From: Marinospirillum celere
GTDB lineage: Bacteria; Pseudomonadota; Gammaproteobacteria; Pseudomonadales; Halomonadaceae
Direction: 5' to 3'
DNA length: 64,000 nt
Assembly: GCF_900112235.1 (NCBI RefSeq)
Contig: NZ_FOLH01000003.1
Span: 124,001 to 188,000 of the forward strand
In this document: piece by piece, positions 9,296-19,021 of the stretch
Layout of the letters: every line of letters starts with the position of its first letter
How positions within the stretch are numbered: the first letter of the stretch is position 1
Notes under the pieces: model-generated
Told to the model about the DNA's origin: nothing
What the model saw: only the letters and a program-made list of their open reading frames with translations
The model's database searches: none
Made by a program: the position numbers and the translations under genes

Positions 9296-10414
9296 ATGAT
9301 TGCACCTGACCAGTTTTACACTGCCATGAAAGCCGCAGGCATCCAGCTCTTTGCTGGCGTGCCGGATTCCCTGCTCTCCAGCCTCTGTGCTTACATCGAT
9401 GATCACAGTCAGCCAGGGGAGCACATCATCACCGCCAACGAGGGCAATGCCATTGCCCTGGCTGCTGGCTACCACCTCAGCAGTGGTCGTTATGCTGCGG
9501 TTTACATGCAGAATTCTGGGCTGGGTAACACCATCAACCCACTCACCTCTTTGACTGATCCAGAGGTGTACCGCATCCCGATGCTGCTGATCATTGGCTG
9601 GCGAGGCGAGCCTGGTGTCAAGGATGAGCCACAGCACATCAAACAAGGCCGGGTTACACCGGGACAACTGGATTTACTCGAAATTCCTTATCTGATTCTG
9701 GATGCTGACTCAGATGGCTTGAAGGTTCTAGAACAAGCCATCGAAATCATGAAAACAACAGGCGCCCCTGTTGCCTTGATGGTTCGCAAGGATACTTTCA
9801 CCAAATACAAAACAAGGCGGCAGACGAGCATGCAATCCAGCATGAAGCGTGAAGAAGCACTGCGCTGCCTGCTCGCCCTCACTGGTGACGATCTGATTGT
9901 TTCCACTACAGGTAAAACCTCCCGTGAGGTTTTTGAACTGCGAGTAGAAAGACATGAATCCCAGCGCGACTTCCTGACCGTGGGTGCCATGGGTCATACC
10001 GCTTCGATTGCCCTGGGTGTTGCTCTGGGCAACCCCAGCAAGCGGGTCATTTGTATTGATGGTGATGGTTCAGCACTGATGCACTTGGGTGCTTTGCCAA
10101 TCATTGGTAGTCAAAAGCCTGCCAATTTGATCCACGTGCTGCTCAACAACGCTGCTCATGAGTCTGTAGGTGGTCAACCCACCATTGCCGACCAGATGGA
10201 TTTTGCAGCCATCAGCAAGGCCTGTGGCTATAACGCCTATGCCAAAGCCAGCAATGAAGAAGAATTGACGCAAGCCTGGCAACAACTAAGCCAGCAGGCA
10301 GGGCCAGTATTACTGGAAGTCTGTATCACCACAGGCTCTCGGGATGATCTCGGCCGCCCGACCAGCACACCTGAAGAAAACAAGCTGGCCTTCATGAAGG
10401 TGGCTAAGTCATGA
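9296..10414 (+). CDS. aepY: Phosphonopyruvate decarboxylase
   Basis: Thiamine-diphosphate enzyme that decarboxylates phosphonopyruvate to phosphonoacetaldehyde, making C-P bond synthesis irreversible. The N-terminal pyrimidine domain holds GVPDSLLSSL and the ANEGNAIALAAGYHL segment with the catalytic Glu. The C-terminal domain holds the diphosphate/magnesium motif starting at GDGSALMHLGALP and continuing to LLNNAAHESVGGQ. The length of 372 residues matches the short AepY form, which lacks the central domain of pyruvate decarboxylases. It lies directly after the mutase and overlaps the next gene by 4 bases. Confidence 0.93.
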   Translation: MIAPDQFYTAMKAAGIQLFAGVPDSLLSSLCAYIDDHSQPGEHIITANEGNAIALAAGYHLSSGRYAAVYMQNSGLGNTINPLTSLTDPEVYRIPMLLIIGWRGEPGVKDEPQHIKQGRVTPGQLDLLEIPYLILDADSDGLKVLEQAIEIMKTTGAPVALMVRKDTFTKYKTRRQTSMQSSMKREEALRCLLALTGDDLIVSTTGKTSREVFELRVERHESQRDFLTVGAMGHTASIALGVALGNPSKRVICIDGDGSALMHLGALPIIGSQKPANLIHVLLNNAAHESVGGQPTIADQMDFAAISKACGYNAYAKASNEEELTQAWQQLSQQAGPVLLEVCITTGSRDDLGRPTSTPEENKLAFMKVAKS

Positions 10415-11511
10415 ATTCCACTTGGTCACATCACAATCCGGTCAGGATACTGGCCGGACGCGGCTGTCTTGACCTGCTTGGTCAGGAAATAACAGCCGGT
10501 CACTGGTTATTGGTCACAACAGCGGGGGCAACCCGACGTGGACTGACACAGAAAATCCTGGATCTACTGCCACAGGTTCAGATCAGTATCTGCGACAGTA
10601 TCACACCGAACCCGGAGTTGGATTACCTTGATCAGTTAACCGCTGATTATCGCCCACAGCGCATTGATGGCTTGATTGCCTTGGGTGGTGGCAGTGTCAT
10701 GGATGCCGCCAAGGTGCTATCGGTGACGCTGCTCAGTGAACTGGACAAACCCCTGGCAACCAGTTTAAGAGAAGGTAAAGGGCAGGCATGGAGTAAAAAC
10801 CTGCCCGTCATTGCCATCCCTACCACCTCGGGAACCGGCGCAGAAGTGACCCCTTTTGCAACTGTCTGGGATCAGAACGAACATAAAAAACACTCGGTAA
10901 CAGGTGACTGCGTCTACCCTATGCTGGCTGTAATGGATCCAGAGTTAACCCTGACGTTGCCACATGATGAAACCCTTTATACAGGTCTGGATGCCATCTC
11001 ACATGCGCTTGAATCTCTATGGAACAAGAACAAAACTCCAGTCAGTGAAGCCTGGGCCTGGCAGGCGCTTAAATTAGCAATTGAAGCCCTGCCAGTGGTT
11101 CTGAAAGAACCAGAAAACCTGGATGCCAGAGAGAAAATGCAGCAAGCAAGCCATCTAGCTGGGCTAGCAATCAGCCAGACACGCACAGCTATTGCTCACA
11201 GTATTTCCTATCCGCTAACCAGCCACTATGGCGTGCCTCACGGATTGGCGTGCAGTTTCACTTTGCCAGCACTGATTGAAGAGTACCTGGGCAAGAAACA
11301 AAACTGCACACACCAGAACCTCTTACTTGAGGCTCAGGTGATGCTCAAAAATTTGAAGATGGATGCAAGGCTGAGTAACTATTTAAATGCCAAAGAACTG
11401 GCTGCTTTAGCAAAGGAAATGCTCAATCCGGAACGCTACGCTAACACCAGTTTTGAATGTAAAGTTGAAGAAATACTTAAGCTCAGCACGCTAAGGGCAG
11501 AAAATGTTTAA
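10411..11511 (+). CDS. Iron-type alcohol dehydrogenase, probable phosphonoacetaldehyde reductase
   Basis: Group III (iron-containing) alcohol dehydrogenase. The NAD(P) loop GGGSVMDAAKV and PTTSGTGAEVTPFATV are clear. The metal ligands are an Asp/His set in DAISHALESLW and two His in the GVPHG region after AHSISYPLTSHYG. Placed immediately after aepY, it most likely reduces phosphonoacetaldehyde to 2-hydroxyethylphosphonate, as related dehydrogenases do in other phosphonate clusters. No phosphonoacetaldehyde transaminase is present, which argues against 2-aminoethylphosphonate as end product. It overlaps the next gene, a TagF-like transferase, by 8 bases. Assignment of the substrate rests on context. 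Confidence 0.85.
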   Translation: MNSTWSHHNPVRILAGRGCLDLLGQEITAGHWLLVTTAGATRRGLTQKILDLLPQVQISICDSITPNPELDYLDQLTADYRPQRIDGLIALGGGSVMDAAKVLSVTLLSELDKPLATSLREGKGQAWSKNLPVIAIPTTSGTGAEVTPFATVWDQNEHKKHSVTGDCVYPMLAVMDPELTLTLPHDETLYTGLDAISHALESLWNKNKTPVSEAWAWQALKLAIEALPVVLKEPENLDAREKMQQASHLAGLAISQTRTAIAHSISYPLTSHYGVPHGLACSFTLPALIEEYLGKKQNCTHQNLLLEAQVMLKNLKMDARLSNYLNAKELAALAKEMLNPERYANTSFECKVEEILKLSTLRAENV

Positions 11512-12751
11512 CAGTGAATCAGAAAAAAAGATGTACAACAGAAACCTGCTGGCTGAGTACAAGAAATCCAAGGCAGCGAATAAAAAAAGGCTTGAAAAGC
11601 TTAAGGGTAAAGAAAAGCTCAACATTCTATTTCTGATCATCCATAAACAAATGTGGAAGATGGACGCCCTCTACAGAGCGATGGAAGAAGATCCCTTCTT
11701 CAACCCAACAATATTGGTGATTCCAGACTTTACCTACCATAAGAACAACTTGCATGAACACCTGAAGGATAACCTCAGATTCTTTCAGGAAAAGGGGTAC
11801 AGAGTAGAATCATCCTATGATGAATCAACCCAAGAGTGGCGTAAGGTAGCAGAATTCGAACCCGACATTTTGTTCTTCTCCTACCCTCACCCCATGACCC
11901 ACGACAACTACTATGAAAAGGCGTTTCGAAACTACCTATCCTGCTATATCCCCTATTACCATCAGACAGGTAACTTTCTTGAAAACGTACCCCAGTACAA
12001 TCGCCTTTTTCACAATATGATGTGGAAGATCTTTGTGCCCAGCGATATTTCACTGGAAACACACAAAGAATACAGTGCCAATAAGGGCGACAATGTTGTT
12101 GTTACAGGCTATGTTGCCTGTGAGCCTCTATTGGAACCCCCGAAGAAAGACCCCTGGAAAGTGATCAATGATGGCAAAAAAAGAAAGCGCATTATCTGGG
12201 CTTCTCATCACACTTTTGATGATACACATATTCAACTGTCCACTTTTCATCTCTACCATGACTTCTTTAAAGAGTTGGCGATCAAATACAAGGATGAAGT
12301 TCAGTTTGCATTCAAGCCCCACCCACTGCTGAAACCCAAGCTGGATGCTCACAAGGACTGGGGAAAAGAAAAAGCAGATGATTACTATAAATTCTGGGTG
12401 GAACAAGAAAATACTCAGCTTGAAGACGGTGACTACGAAGACCTCTTCCTGACATCCGACGCCATGATCCATGACTGTGTTTCCTTCATTGCCGAATACC
12501 ACTACACCAAAAAACCTGTCATGTACCTATGGCGTAATGAAGAGATCACAAAAGAGTTTAACAAGCTAGGGTTGGCGGCACTGAAAGACTGCATACCAGG
12601 TAAGAGTGAAGAGGCTATTGAAAGCTTCATAAAAGAAGAACGCTCGGACAACACGAATAGTAGAAAGTTCTACAAAGAGCATATTGAACCCTACTACAAA
12701 GAAAGGCCGACAGCCAAAATTATTAAAACGATCAAGATACGAGAGCACTGA
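11504..12751 (+). CDS. TagF-like (CDP-glycerol glycerophosphotransferase-type) transferase
   Basis: GT-B-type enzyme resembling CDP-glycerol:polyglycerophosphate transferases, which move an alcohol-phosphate from a CDP donor onto a glycan and release CMP. Visible marks: RIIWASHHTFDD at the start of the second Rossmann domain, the FAFKPHPLLKP motif (RPHP-like) and SDAMIHDCVSFIAEYHY followed by TKKPVMYLW. The N-terminus to about residue 35 is a charged helix (many Lys and Glu), perhaps for membrane contact. It comes directly after the phosphonate genes and overlaps the reductase. I infer that it transfers the nucleotide-activated phosphonate to a sugar acceptor. Confidence 0.78.
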   Translation: MFNSESEKKMYNRNLLAEYKKSKAANKKRLEKLKGKEKLNILFLIIHKQMWKMDALYRAMEEDPFFNPTILVIPDFTYHKNNLHEHLKDNLRFFQEKGYRVESSYDESTQEWRKVAEFEPDILFFSYPHPMTHDNYYEKAFRNYLSCYIPYYHQTGNFLENVPQYNRLFHNMMWKIFVPSDISLETHKEYSANKGDNVVVTGYVACEPLLEPPKKDPWKVINDGKKRKRIIWASHHTFDDTHIQLSTFHLYHDFFKELAIKYKDEVQFAFKPHPLLKPKLDAHKDWGKEKADDYYKFWVEQENTQLEDGDYEDLFLTSDAMIHDCVSFIAEYHYTKKPVMYLWRNEEITKEFNKLGLAALKDCIPGKSEEAIESFIKEERSDNTNSRKFYKEHIEPYYKERPTAKIIKTIKIREH

Positions 12752-12752
12752 A

Positions 12753-14072
12753 ATGAAAAGCATCTCAGGAAAGCCAGTAGTACTAATGATGGTGGACTCA
12801 CCTAGGCGAGATCTAAGGTGGCGCATTTACATGGCAGCAAATCTATCAAAGTACGGGATAACGTCAATAATAGGTCAGAGGGACTACATATTACCAACGC
12901 ACGACAATTCTAAAAAAGCTATATGGCTTGGTCGCTTTATCTCAAACAATGGTAAAGTACCCGGAGACAAGTTGCTATTCGAAACATTTAAGAGGAACAA
13001 GACACCTGTATTTTTCATACATGACGAAGGTGGTTTTCATATAAAAAAATACTACAACAACACAATAACTGAGCGGATACACCCAATAGACATCATGAAA
13101 GAAGATTTCATAAAGAAAGTCTATGTATGGGGTGAAGAGCAAAAGAAGATATTACTAGATAAAGCGCGCAAAGAACTGAAAGAAAAAATAACAATTAGCG
13201 GAAGCCCAAAGTTTGAAATACTTGAGAATGCAGAAGTTGGTGATGAGAAATGGATTCTTGCTTGCACCCCTTTCAAAGTCTGCAACCCAGGCAGTCAAGG
13301 TATTAAGCCATTTTCTGAGCGAGCAATTGATCTAGCGAAAGATGACACAGCTGGGTCAATGAATGAGGCTCACTGGCATCACTTAAGATACTGGAAAAAA
13401 ACAACAGATGAGTTTTCAGAATTTATCGAAATGATAGATCAGCTGTCAACAAAACTACCAAATGAAAATATAGTTATCCGACCGCACCCTGATGAAAATG
13501 CTGATTATTATAAAGGTTTGTTTAGCCATAGGAAGAATATAGAGATAAATTCAAGTGGAGATGCCTTTTACCTAATAAGAAACTCTAAAGCAGTCATCCA
13601 CACGGAGTCTACCACTGGACTAGAGGCTTTACTTTGTGGTAAAAAAACAATAAATTTCAGGCCACTTGGTGAGCATGACTACGTCATGCTGGGCTTAGAG
13701 ACTGCTGGAACATCAGCGGGAAACATAAATGAAGTTTTAACATGCTTACAAGACGAACATCCATCCAAAGACATTAGCAACAATAAATATATCAACCTAA
13801 ACACAAACAGCCTAGAAAAAATTACAGATGATCTAGTATCATTTATCAACAAAAACAAAGTTAAGTCAAGATGCTTAATACAGAATCCAGAAGCCGAAGC
13901 ACCAAAAGAATTTGACACCAAAGGAAAGAACTATCCTTACTCAATAAAAGAAATTGAAACCTATCTAAATGAAGCAAACCAAAAACTAAATACAGCCGCA
14001 ACCATAGAGCAACAAGGCTTCAATCATGTAATAATAAAACAAAAAACAATCGCGAGAGAGCAAATCGAATAA
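12753..14072 (+). CDS. Predicted surface-carbohydrate GT-B transferase
   Basis: About 440 residues with the two-Rossmann look of GT-B transferases of the surface-polysaccharide type: VYVWGEEQKKIL, ITISGSPKF, then NIVIRPHPDENADYY and a donor-site segment AVIHTESTTGLEALLCGKK. The PHP and TTGLEAL pattern is shared with TagF-like and capsule transferases; donor and acceptor are unknown. The ATG at 12753 follows the previous stop by one base and is preferred over a start 69 bases upstream inside that gene. From here the DNA becomes clearly AT-rich and uses many AAA, ATA and AAT codons, unlike genes 305-11500, which suggests separate acquisition. Confidence 0.65.
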   Translation: MKSISGKPVVLMMVDSPRRDLRWRIYMAANLSKYGITSIIGQRDYILPTHDNSKKAIWLGRFISNNGKVPGDKLLFETFKRNKTPVFFIHDEGGFHIKKYYNNTITERIHPIDIMKEDFIKKVYVWGEEQKKILLDKARKELKEKITISGSPKFEILENAEVGDEKWILACTPFKVCNPGSQGIKPFSERAIDLAKDDTAGSMNEAHWHHLRYWKKTTDEFSEFIEMIDQLSTKLPNENIVIRPHPDENADYYKGLFSHRKNIEINSSGDAFYLIRNSKAVIHTESTTGLEALLCGKKTINFRPLGEHDYVMLGLETAGTSAGNINEVLTCLQDEHPSKDISNNKYINLNTNSLEKITDDLVSFINKNKVKSRCLIQNPEAEAPKEFDTKGKNYPYSIKEIETYLNEANQKLNTAATIEQQGFNHVIIKQKTIAREQIE

Positions 14073-14092
14073 CGAAAAAGAAATACAAAACA

Positions 14093-15133
14093 ATGAAAAC
14101 ATTAAAAATAGAGAAAGATAACGGTATCGACAAAAAAATAGCTTTCGCGAAAGAGTGCGCTGGAAAGTTTATAAAAACCGAGTCTACTATCAAAACAAAT
14201 CCTTTATATTTTTTTCAGCCGAATGATATAAAAGTTTATTACAGACATGCTATTTCGACAAAAAAAAACACTGAGGTAGAGGATGCATATAACGGAAGAA
14301 CAACCTCTGAATTAACTAAAGCTCTATGCCCCAGGCTTTCCAAGTTAAAAACATTAAAATTTGAAGAGACACATTATCTCATTGATAGATGCCTCGACGG
14401 GGGTTATTTCCATTTCATTTATCAGGTTTTACCTTCTATAAAAATGGCTCTCAATCATGAAGAAAGTCCTAAACTCCTGTCTTTCAAGCTTAATAAATTC
14501 AAAAGAAATATAATAAATAGCATTTATGGAGATGTGGATATTTTAGAGCTAGAAGAAGATACGCCCACTAAAATTAAAAACATCAGAATCCCCTCCACAA
14601 TTTTAAAAAAAGGTCATGCAATACAACCTGAATCCTGGTTCAAATTAAATCCAAGTTTATTTGATTTTTTAAGACCCTTGGAAACATGCAATAAAATAAA
14701 TAATAAAATATACTTGTCCAGAAGAAAAAGTGGATCTACCAGGCGACAATTAAGTAACTCTGCAGATCTTGAGTATGCCCTCGAAAAGCTAGGTTACAAG
14801 ATTGTCTACCCTGAGCAACTCAGCTTTCCAGAGCAAAGAAAACTATTTGAAAAAGCTGACATCCTGGTTGCAGAGTCGGGCGCAGCACTTTCAAATATAG
14901 TTTTTTGTCGACGAAAAACCAAGTTAGTAGTTTTGCAGTATTCATCTTACTTCGAAGTTAATGGTGGATTCATCTCAATGGGTTCCTTGCTTGATCTAGA
15001 ATGCTATGAATACAATGAGCATTCCATTAAGACTCATGGATTCCTAGGTCACAGGGATGAAACTATTTGGAAAATATCCTTAGATAGAGCAATTAAGTTT
15101 ATATCGCAAGCAGAGCGCGATAGTTTTTCATAG
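14093..15133 (+). CDS. Glycosyltransferase family 61-like protein (DUF563)
   Basis: 346 residues matching the GT61/DUF563 pattern seen in capsule and O-antigen clusters. Typical blocks are [22 protein letters not shown] (acceptor side, only partly conserved), [38 protein letters not shown], and [19 protein letters not shown], which corresponds to the conserved His/Gly-Ala-x-Leu-x-Asn loop. The linkage formed is unknown. It is AT-rich, as is the gene before it, and lies 20 bases downstream of that gene. No signal peptide or membrane segment is seen, so it should act in the cytoplasm. Confidence 0.72.
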   Translation: MKTLKIEKDNGIDKKIAFAKECAGKFIKTESTIKTNPLYFFQPNDIKVYYRHAISTKKNTEVEDAYNGRTTSELTKALCPRLSKLKTLKFEETHYLIDRCLDGGYFHFIYQVLPSIKMALNHEESPKLLSFKLNKFKRNIINSIYGDVDILELEEDTPTKIKNIRIPSTILKKGHAIQPESWFKLNPSLFDFLRPLETCNKINNKIYLSRRKSGSTRRQLSNSADLEYALEKLGYKIVYPEQLSFPEQRKLFEKADILVAESGAALSNIVFCRRKTKLVVLQYSSYFEVNGGFISMGSLLDLECYEYNEHSIKTHGFLGHRDETIWKISLDRAIKFISQAERDSFS

Positions 15134-15159
15134 GTTTGAAATTAAAGGTAATGAAAGTA

Positions 15160-16032
15160 ATGACTAAAGGTATCGTACTTGCTGGTGGCTCCGGAACTCG
15201 TTTATACCCGATCACCAAGGGCGTATCCAAGCAGTTGCTACCTATATACGACAAGCCTATGATCTACTACCCGCTATCGGTACTGATGCTGGCCGGAATC
15301 CGTGACATTCTTATCATTTCTACTCCTGAAGACTTACCCAATTTTGAGAAGCTTCTGGGTGATGGTAGCAATTTTGGTATACAGTTAAGTTATGCGGAAC
15401 AACCCAGCCCAGAAGGTTTAGCTCAAGCTTTTATAATAGGTGAAGATTTTATCGGGGATGACAGCGTATGTCTGGTGCTCGGTGATAATATTTTCTACGG
15501 TCAGGGTTTCTCCCCGACGCTAAAGCAAGCTGCTGCTCGCTCAACTGGTGCCACCGTATTTGGATATCAGGTCAAAGACCCTGGGCGCTTTGGCGTAGTT
15601 GCTTTTGATGAAAGCAATAAAGCTATCTCCATTGAAGAAAAGCCTGACCAGCCAAAATCCAACTATGCGGTGACTGGGCTCTATTTTTATGACAATGATG
15701 TCATCGAAATTGCCAAGCAGGTTAAGCCTTCACACCGTGGTGAACTGGAGATTACCAGCGTTAACCAAGCTTATCTTGTGCGTGGTGATCTCAGCGTTGA
15801 GCTGCTTGGTCGAGGTTTTGCCTGGTTAGATACAGGCACACATGAAAGCTTGCTGGATGCAGGGAGTTTTGTTCAGACCATTGAGCAACGTCAGGGATTG
15901 AAAGTAGCATGCTTGGAAGAAATTGCATTTAACTACGGCTGGTTAACTAAAGATCAGCTGATTCATCAGGGACAGGCACTGAGCAAAAATGCTTATGGAC
16001 AGTATTTACTTAGAATAGCGGGGGAGTACTGA
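15160..16032 (+). CDS. rfbA: Glucose-1-phosphate thymidylyltransferase
   Basis: Makes dTDP-glucose from dTTP and glucose-1-phosphate, the first step toward dTDP-deoxysugars. Signatures: [48 protein letters not shown] and [20 protein letters not shown], all standard for RmlA. I chose ATG at 15160 because family members begin [10 protein letters not shown]; ATG 15151 and TTG 15136 are alternatives. The gene returns to a higher GC content than the block before it. It overlaps fdtA by one stop/start base set (TGATG). Its partner dehydratase rfbB lies 10 kb upstream, so the dTDP-sugar pathway is split by the phosphonate genes. Confidence 0.95.
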   Translation: MTKGIVLAGGSGTRLYPITKGVSKQLLPIYDKPMIYYPLSVLMLAGIRDILIISTPEDLPNFEKLLGDGSNFGIQLSYAEQPSPEGLAQAFIIGEDFIGDDSVCLVLGDNIFYGQGFSPTLKQAAARSTGATVFGYQVKDPGRFGVVAFDESNKAISIEEKPDQPKSNYAVTGLYFYDNDVIEIAKQVKPSHRGELEITSVNQAYLVRGDLSVELLGRGFAWLDTGTHESLLDAGSFVQTIEQRQGLKVACLEEIAFNYGWLTKDQLIHQGQALSKNAYGQYLLRIAGEY

Positions 16033-16436
16033 TGGGCAGTTTACTCAAGCTCATAGAGTTCCCGCCTTTGGGTGATGATCGTGGATCATTGGTTGCCCTT
16101 GAAGCCAATAAAACAGTTCCATTTGATATCAAGCGTGTTTATTACATTTTTGGAACAAAAGAAGGTGTTGCACGGGGCTTTCATGCACATAAAGCACTCA
16201 AGCAGGTTGCAGTGTGTGTAACTGGTAGCTGCCGTATAGTTCTGGATGATGGGTGTCAAAAAGAAGAAGTACTGCTTGACTCACCAGTAAACGGGTTGCT
16301 GATCGAGAATATGGTCTGGCGAGAGATGCATGACTTCACGTTAGATTGTGTGCTGTTGGTGTTGGCTAGTGAGCACTATGACGAAGCTGACTATATTCGC
16401 AATTACGATGACTTTCTTAAGGCAACAAGGCCATGA
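16032..16436 (+). CDS. fdtA: dTDP-4-oxo-6-deoxyglucose 3,4-ketoisomerase (FdtA/QdtA type)
   Basis: Small cupin of the WxcM-like/FdtA family that moves the keto group of dTDP-4-keto-6-deoxyglucose from C4 to C3. The active-site His pair is in [11 protein letters not shown] (His51 and His53), followed by [13 protein letters not shown]. Length 134 is typical. Sequence alone does not separate FdtA (galacto product, leading to Fuc3NAc) from QdtA (gluco product, leading to Qui3NAc). Translationally coupled on both sides: starts in the rfbA stop codon, and its stop overlaps the acetyltransferase start by 4 bases. Confidence 0.9.
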   Translation: MGSLLKLIEFPPLGDDRGSLVALEANKTVPFDIKRVYYIFGTKEGVARGFHAHKALKQVAVCVTGSCRIVLDDGCQKEEVLLDSPVNGLLIENMVWREMHDFTLDCVLLVLASEHYDEADYIRNYDDFLKATRP

Positions 16437-16912
16437 GTACTATTCACCCACAGGCAGATGTTGCAACCTCTTGCATTGGAGAAGGTACTAGAGTTTGGCA
16501 GTTTGTTGTCATTATGGAAGGAGCACGGATTGGCAAAGAATGTAATATATGTGCGCAAACATTGATAGAGGGTGATGTTGTTATAGGGGATAGAGTCACC
16601 TTAAAATCAGGCGTTCAACTATGGAACGGCACCCGTATTGAAGATGATGTATTCATCGGCCCCAACGCAACCTTCACGAATGACCTGTATCCACGTTCAA
16701 AGATGTATCCTGAAGAGTTTTCAGGTATCACAATCAAGAACAACGCAAGCATAGGGGCCAATGCAACACTGCTACCTGGCATTACCATTGGTGAGTGTGC
16801 AATAGTCGGTGCTGGTTCAGTAGTTACGAAAGATGTACCTGCATATGCTCTTGTACTTGGCAACCCTGCTCAAATCGTCCGATACCTAACAAAATATGAT
16901 TCCATTTCTTGA
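16433..16912 (+). CDS. fdtC: Left-handed beta-helix acetyltransferase, FdtC/QdtC type
   Basis: 159-residue hexapeptide-repeat protein. Repeated short hydrophobic turns ([67 protein letters not shown]) form the beta-helix, with the [10 protein letters not shown] ending common to sugar N-acetyltransferases. It is expected to acetylate the 3-amino group of dTDP-3-amino-3,6-dideoxyhexose with acetyl-CoA. The order fdtA-acetyltransferase-aminotransferase is the usual one. The start overlaps fdtA by 4 bases and its end overlaps fdtB by 17 bases. Fuc3NAc and Qui3NAc routes cannot be separated here. Confidence 0.85.
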   Translation: MSTIHPQADVATSCIGEGTRVWQFVVIMEGARIGKECNICAQTLIEGDVVIGDRVTLKSGVQLWNGTRIEDDVFIGPNATFTNDLYPRSKMYPEEFSGITIKNNASIGANATLLPGITIGECAIVGAGSVVTKDVPAYALVLGNPAQIVRYLTKYDSIS

Positions 16913-18011
16913 TCTTAAAGCCATCAATGCACAGTATCGCGAAGAGCTCATTGAAGCTGCCACCCGCGTGATTGACTCTGGCTGGTACATTCGTGGTGAA
17001 GAAGTAGAGGCATTTGAATCAGAATTTGCTGACTACTGCGGTACGAAGCACTGTATTGGCGTAGCTAACGGTCTGGATGCACTGACTTTGACACTACGAG
17101 CCTGGAAAGAACTTGGAAAACTTAAGGAAGACGACGAAGTCATTGTCCCTGCAAACACCTATATTGCAAGTGTCCTAGCGATTACTGAGAACCGCCTAAA
17201 ACCTGTTTTGGTTGAACCCGATGAAGAAACCTACAACCTTTGCCCAAAAAAAACTGCAGCAGCCATTACGCCGAACACTAGGGCTATTCTAGCTGTTCAT
17301 TTATACGGCCAAATGGCTCCCATGCCTGAGCTAATGAAACTCGCTGAACATCATAACCTCCTTGTATTGGAAGATGCTGCTCAAGCACATGGTGCGGCAA
17401 TTAATGGAAGGAAAGCAGGAAGCTGGGGGGATGCTGCTGGTTTCAGTTTTTATCCAGGTAAAAATTTGGGTGCACTCGGTGATGCAGGTGCGGTGACAAC
17501 CAATGATGCTGAACTGGCATGCACTATACGCGCACTGGGTAATTATGGTAGCAAGAAAAAGTATGAAAGCATTTATCAGGGTGTTAACAGTCGATTGGAT
17601 GAAATGCAAGCAGCTTTTTTGCGAATAAAATTGAGAAGTTTGGACCAAAACATTAAGCAACGCAGAGAAATTGCACTAAACTATGCAAAAAAAATTGATA
17701 ACCCAAGAATTATACACCCTATATCTACAATCAACATGCCCGACTCATTAGAAAATCATGTTTTTCATCTTTACGTTATCCGAACGACACTGCGCGACTC
17801 GTTGCAAACACACTTGGTAAACAAGAGTATACAATCTCATATTCACTATCCTATCTCACCTAATCTACAGCGATGCTACGCTAATAGAATACAACAAAGA
17901 TTTATATTAACTGAATTGATTAACTCACAAATACTCAGTCTACCAATGCACCCCGATATAAAAGAAGAAACCTTGCTCAGAATTATAAAAGCGACAAACG
18001 AACTCCATTAG
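16896..18011 (+). CDS. fdtB: dTDP-3-keto-sugar aminotransferase (FdtB/QdtB type, DegT/DnrJ family)
   Basis: PLP aminotransferase of the DegT/DnrJ/EryC1 family, 371 residues. [12 protein letters not shown] gives Asp160 and Gln163, and [16 protein letters not shown] contains the PLP lysine Lys189. It should aminate C3 of the sugar made by FdtA. The N-terminal two thirds has moderate GC, while the last third (from about 17600) becomes AT-rich like the genes after it. That is unusual within one gene and may mark a recombination joint. It ends 44 bases before the ParB-like/cytidylyltransferase gene. Confidence 0.92.
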   Translation: MIPFLDLKAINAQYREELIEAATRVIDSGWYIRGEEVEAFESEFADYCGTKHCIGVANGLDALTLTLRAWKELGKLKEDDEVIVPANTYIASVLAITENRLKPVLVEPDEETYNLCPKKTAAAITPNTRAILAVHLYGQMAPMPELMKLAEHHNLLVLEDAAQAHGAAINGRKAGSWGDAAGFSFYPGKNLGALGDAGAVTTNDAELACTIRALGNYGSKKKYESIYQGVNSRLDEMQAAFLRIKLRSLDQNIKQRREIALNYAKKIDNPRIIHPISTINMPDSLENHVFHLYVIRTTLRDSLQTHLVNKSIQSHIHYPISPNLQRCYANRIQQRFILTELINSQILSLPMHPDIKEETLLRIIKATNELH

Positions 18012-18055
18012 CATTACAGCTATCATTTTAAGATACAAATAAATTAGGAGAAAAA

Positions 18056-19021
18056 ATGGCAGAGAAAATAAAACTGGAGTTTCTTAGCCCTGGCAAACTA
18101 ATACCAGGAAAAAAAACCTGCCAACATATATTGTCATCAATCGAAGCCACACTTGCTTTAAAAGGGCACATTGAAGAGCCAATAATTGTAGACAAAGAAA
18201 GCAATGTGATAATTAAAGGCAACCACCTGTTCCAGATACTGGTAAACAACAAATCTAATGAAATACCAGTCATTCGCACCAAGTACAGCTCCAAGGAATT
18301 TGTATTAATAACAAATGAAGAAAAAAATATAAATAAAGACATATATATATCTAGCGCACTAAACAAAAAACCACTAAACCCATCTGACTGCATCAATATT
18401 TCACTAACAGAACCACAAAAGATTTATTACAAGATCGAAAACTGTGCAAATATCTATAAAAACACATCGCTTTCAAAAGAACAAGAAAGCAGCCTCACAG
18501 TTGATACACTAAAAAATTATATTGAAAACGAGATCAATTCGGCCACTGAAAAAATATACCACTTAAAAAAAGAGCTAAAAAGAATTGAATCAATAAGAGA
18601 AATGATTAGTGACTCCTTAAAAGTTGGCTTTTTTCCTGGTAAATTCCATCCACCTCACATGGGCCATGTGCAGACAATATTAAATCTATTAAAACAATAC
18701 AAAAAAATAATAATAGGGATCAGTCAAGACATTCCAGAAAAAAATATGATGACAACTCCTAAAGAAGTTATGCAGACACTTAAAGAGCTTTTCAGGGGCA
18801 ATGAAAAAATTGATATTGTCATGCTCGACGGAGTTCTTGTTGAAAAAAATGATCTAAACGGATTGCCCTATTTTGATGTTTTGCTATCAGGTAACCCAGA
18901 TGTTTTAAAGTGGTGCGAAAAGATGGGTGTAGACAGTGATTTTGTGAGTAGATCCCATGGAGATCTATCCAGCACATTAATAAGAAGCGATATTTACGAT
19001 GAGCAACAAAAAAGCAAGTGA
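18056..19021 (+). CDS. ParB-like domain fused to a cytidylyltransferase-fold domain
   Basis: Residues 1 to about 80 follow the ParB/sulfiredoxin pattern: LKGHIEEPIIVDKESNVII then KGNHLFQIL, where KGNH takes the place of the G-x-H-R loop of ParB-like kinases such as SerK, though the Arg is a Leu here. A helical linker with a likely coiled coil spans about 160-185. Residues 189-321 are a nucleotidyltransferase: GFFPGKFHPPHMGH (HMGH at 201-204) and the terminal SSTLIR. Such domains join CTP or ATP to a phosphorylated alcohol. Phosphorylation followed by nucleotidyl activation is a possible joint function, but this is inference. Clean AAATTAGGAG ribosome site upstream. Very AT-rich; overlaps the next gene by 23 bases. 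Confidence 0.7.
   Translation: MAEKIKLEFLSPGKLIPGKKTCQHILSSIEATLALKGHIEEPIIVDKESNVIIKGNHLFQILVNNKSNEIPVIRTKYSSKEFVLITNEEKNINKDIYISSALNKKPLNPSDCINISLTEPQKIYYKIENCANIYKNTSLSKEQESSLTVDTLKNYIENEINSATEKIYHLKKELKRIESIREMISDSLKVGFFPGKFHPPHMGHVQTILNLLKQYKKIIIGISQDIPEKNMMTTPKEVMQTLKELFRGNEKIDIVMLDGVLVEKNDLNGLPYFDVLLSGNPDVLKWCEKMGVDSDFVSRSHGDLSSTLIRSDIYDEQQKSK

Noticed and set aside
8608-9297. 229-codon open frame on the minus strand
   Set aside because: It lies wholly opposite the PEP mutase gene, whose motifs and operon overlaps are clear; no ribosome site or recognisable protein.
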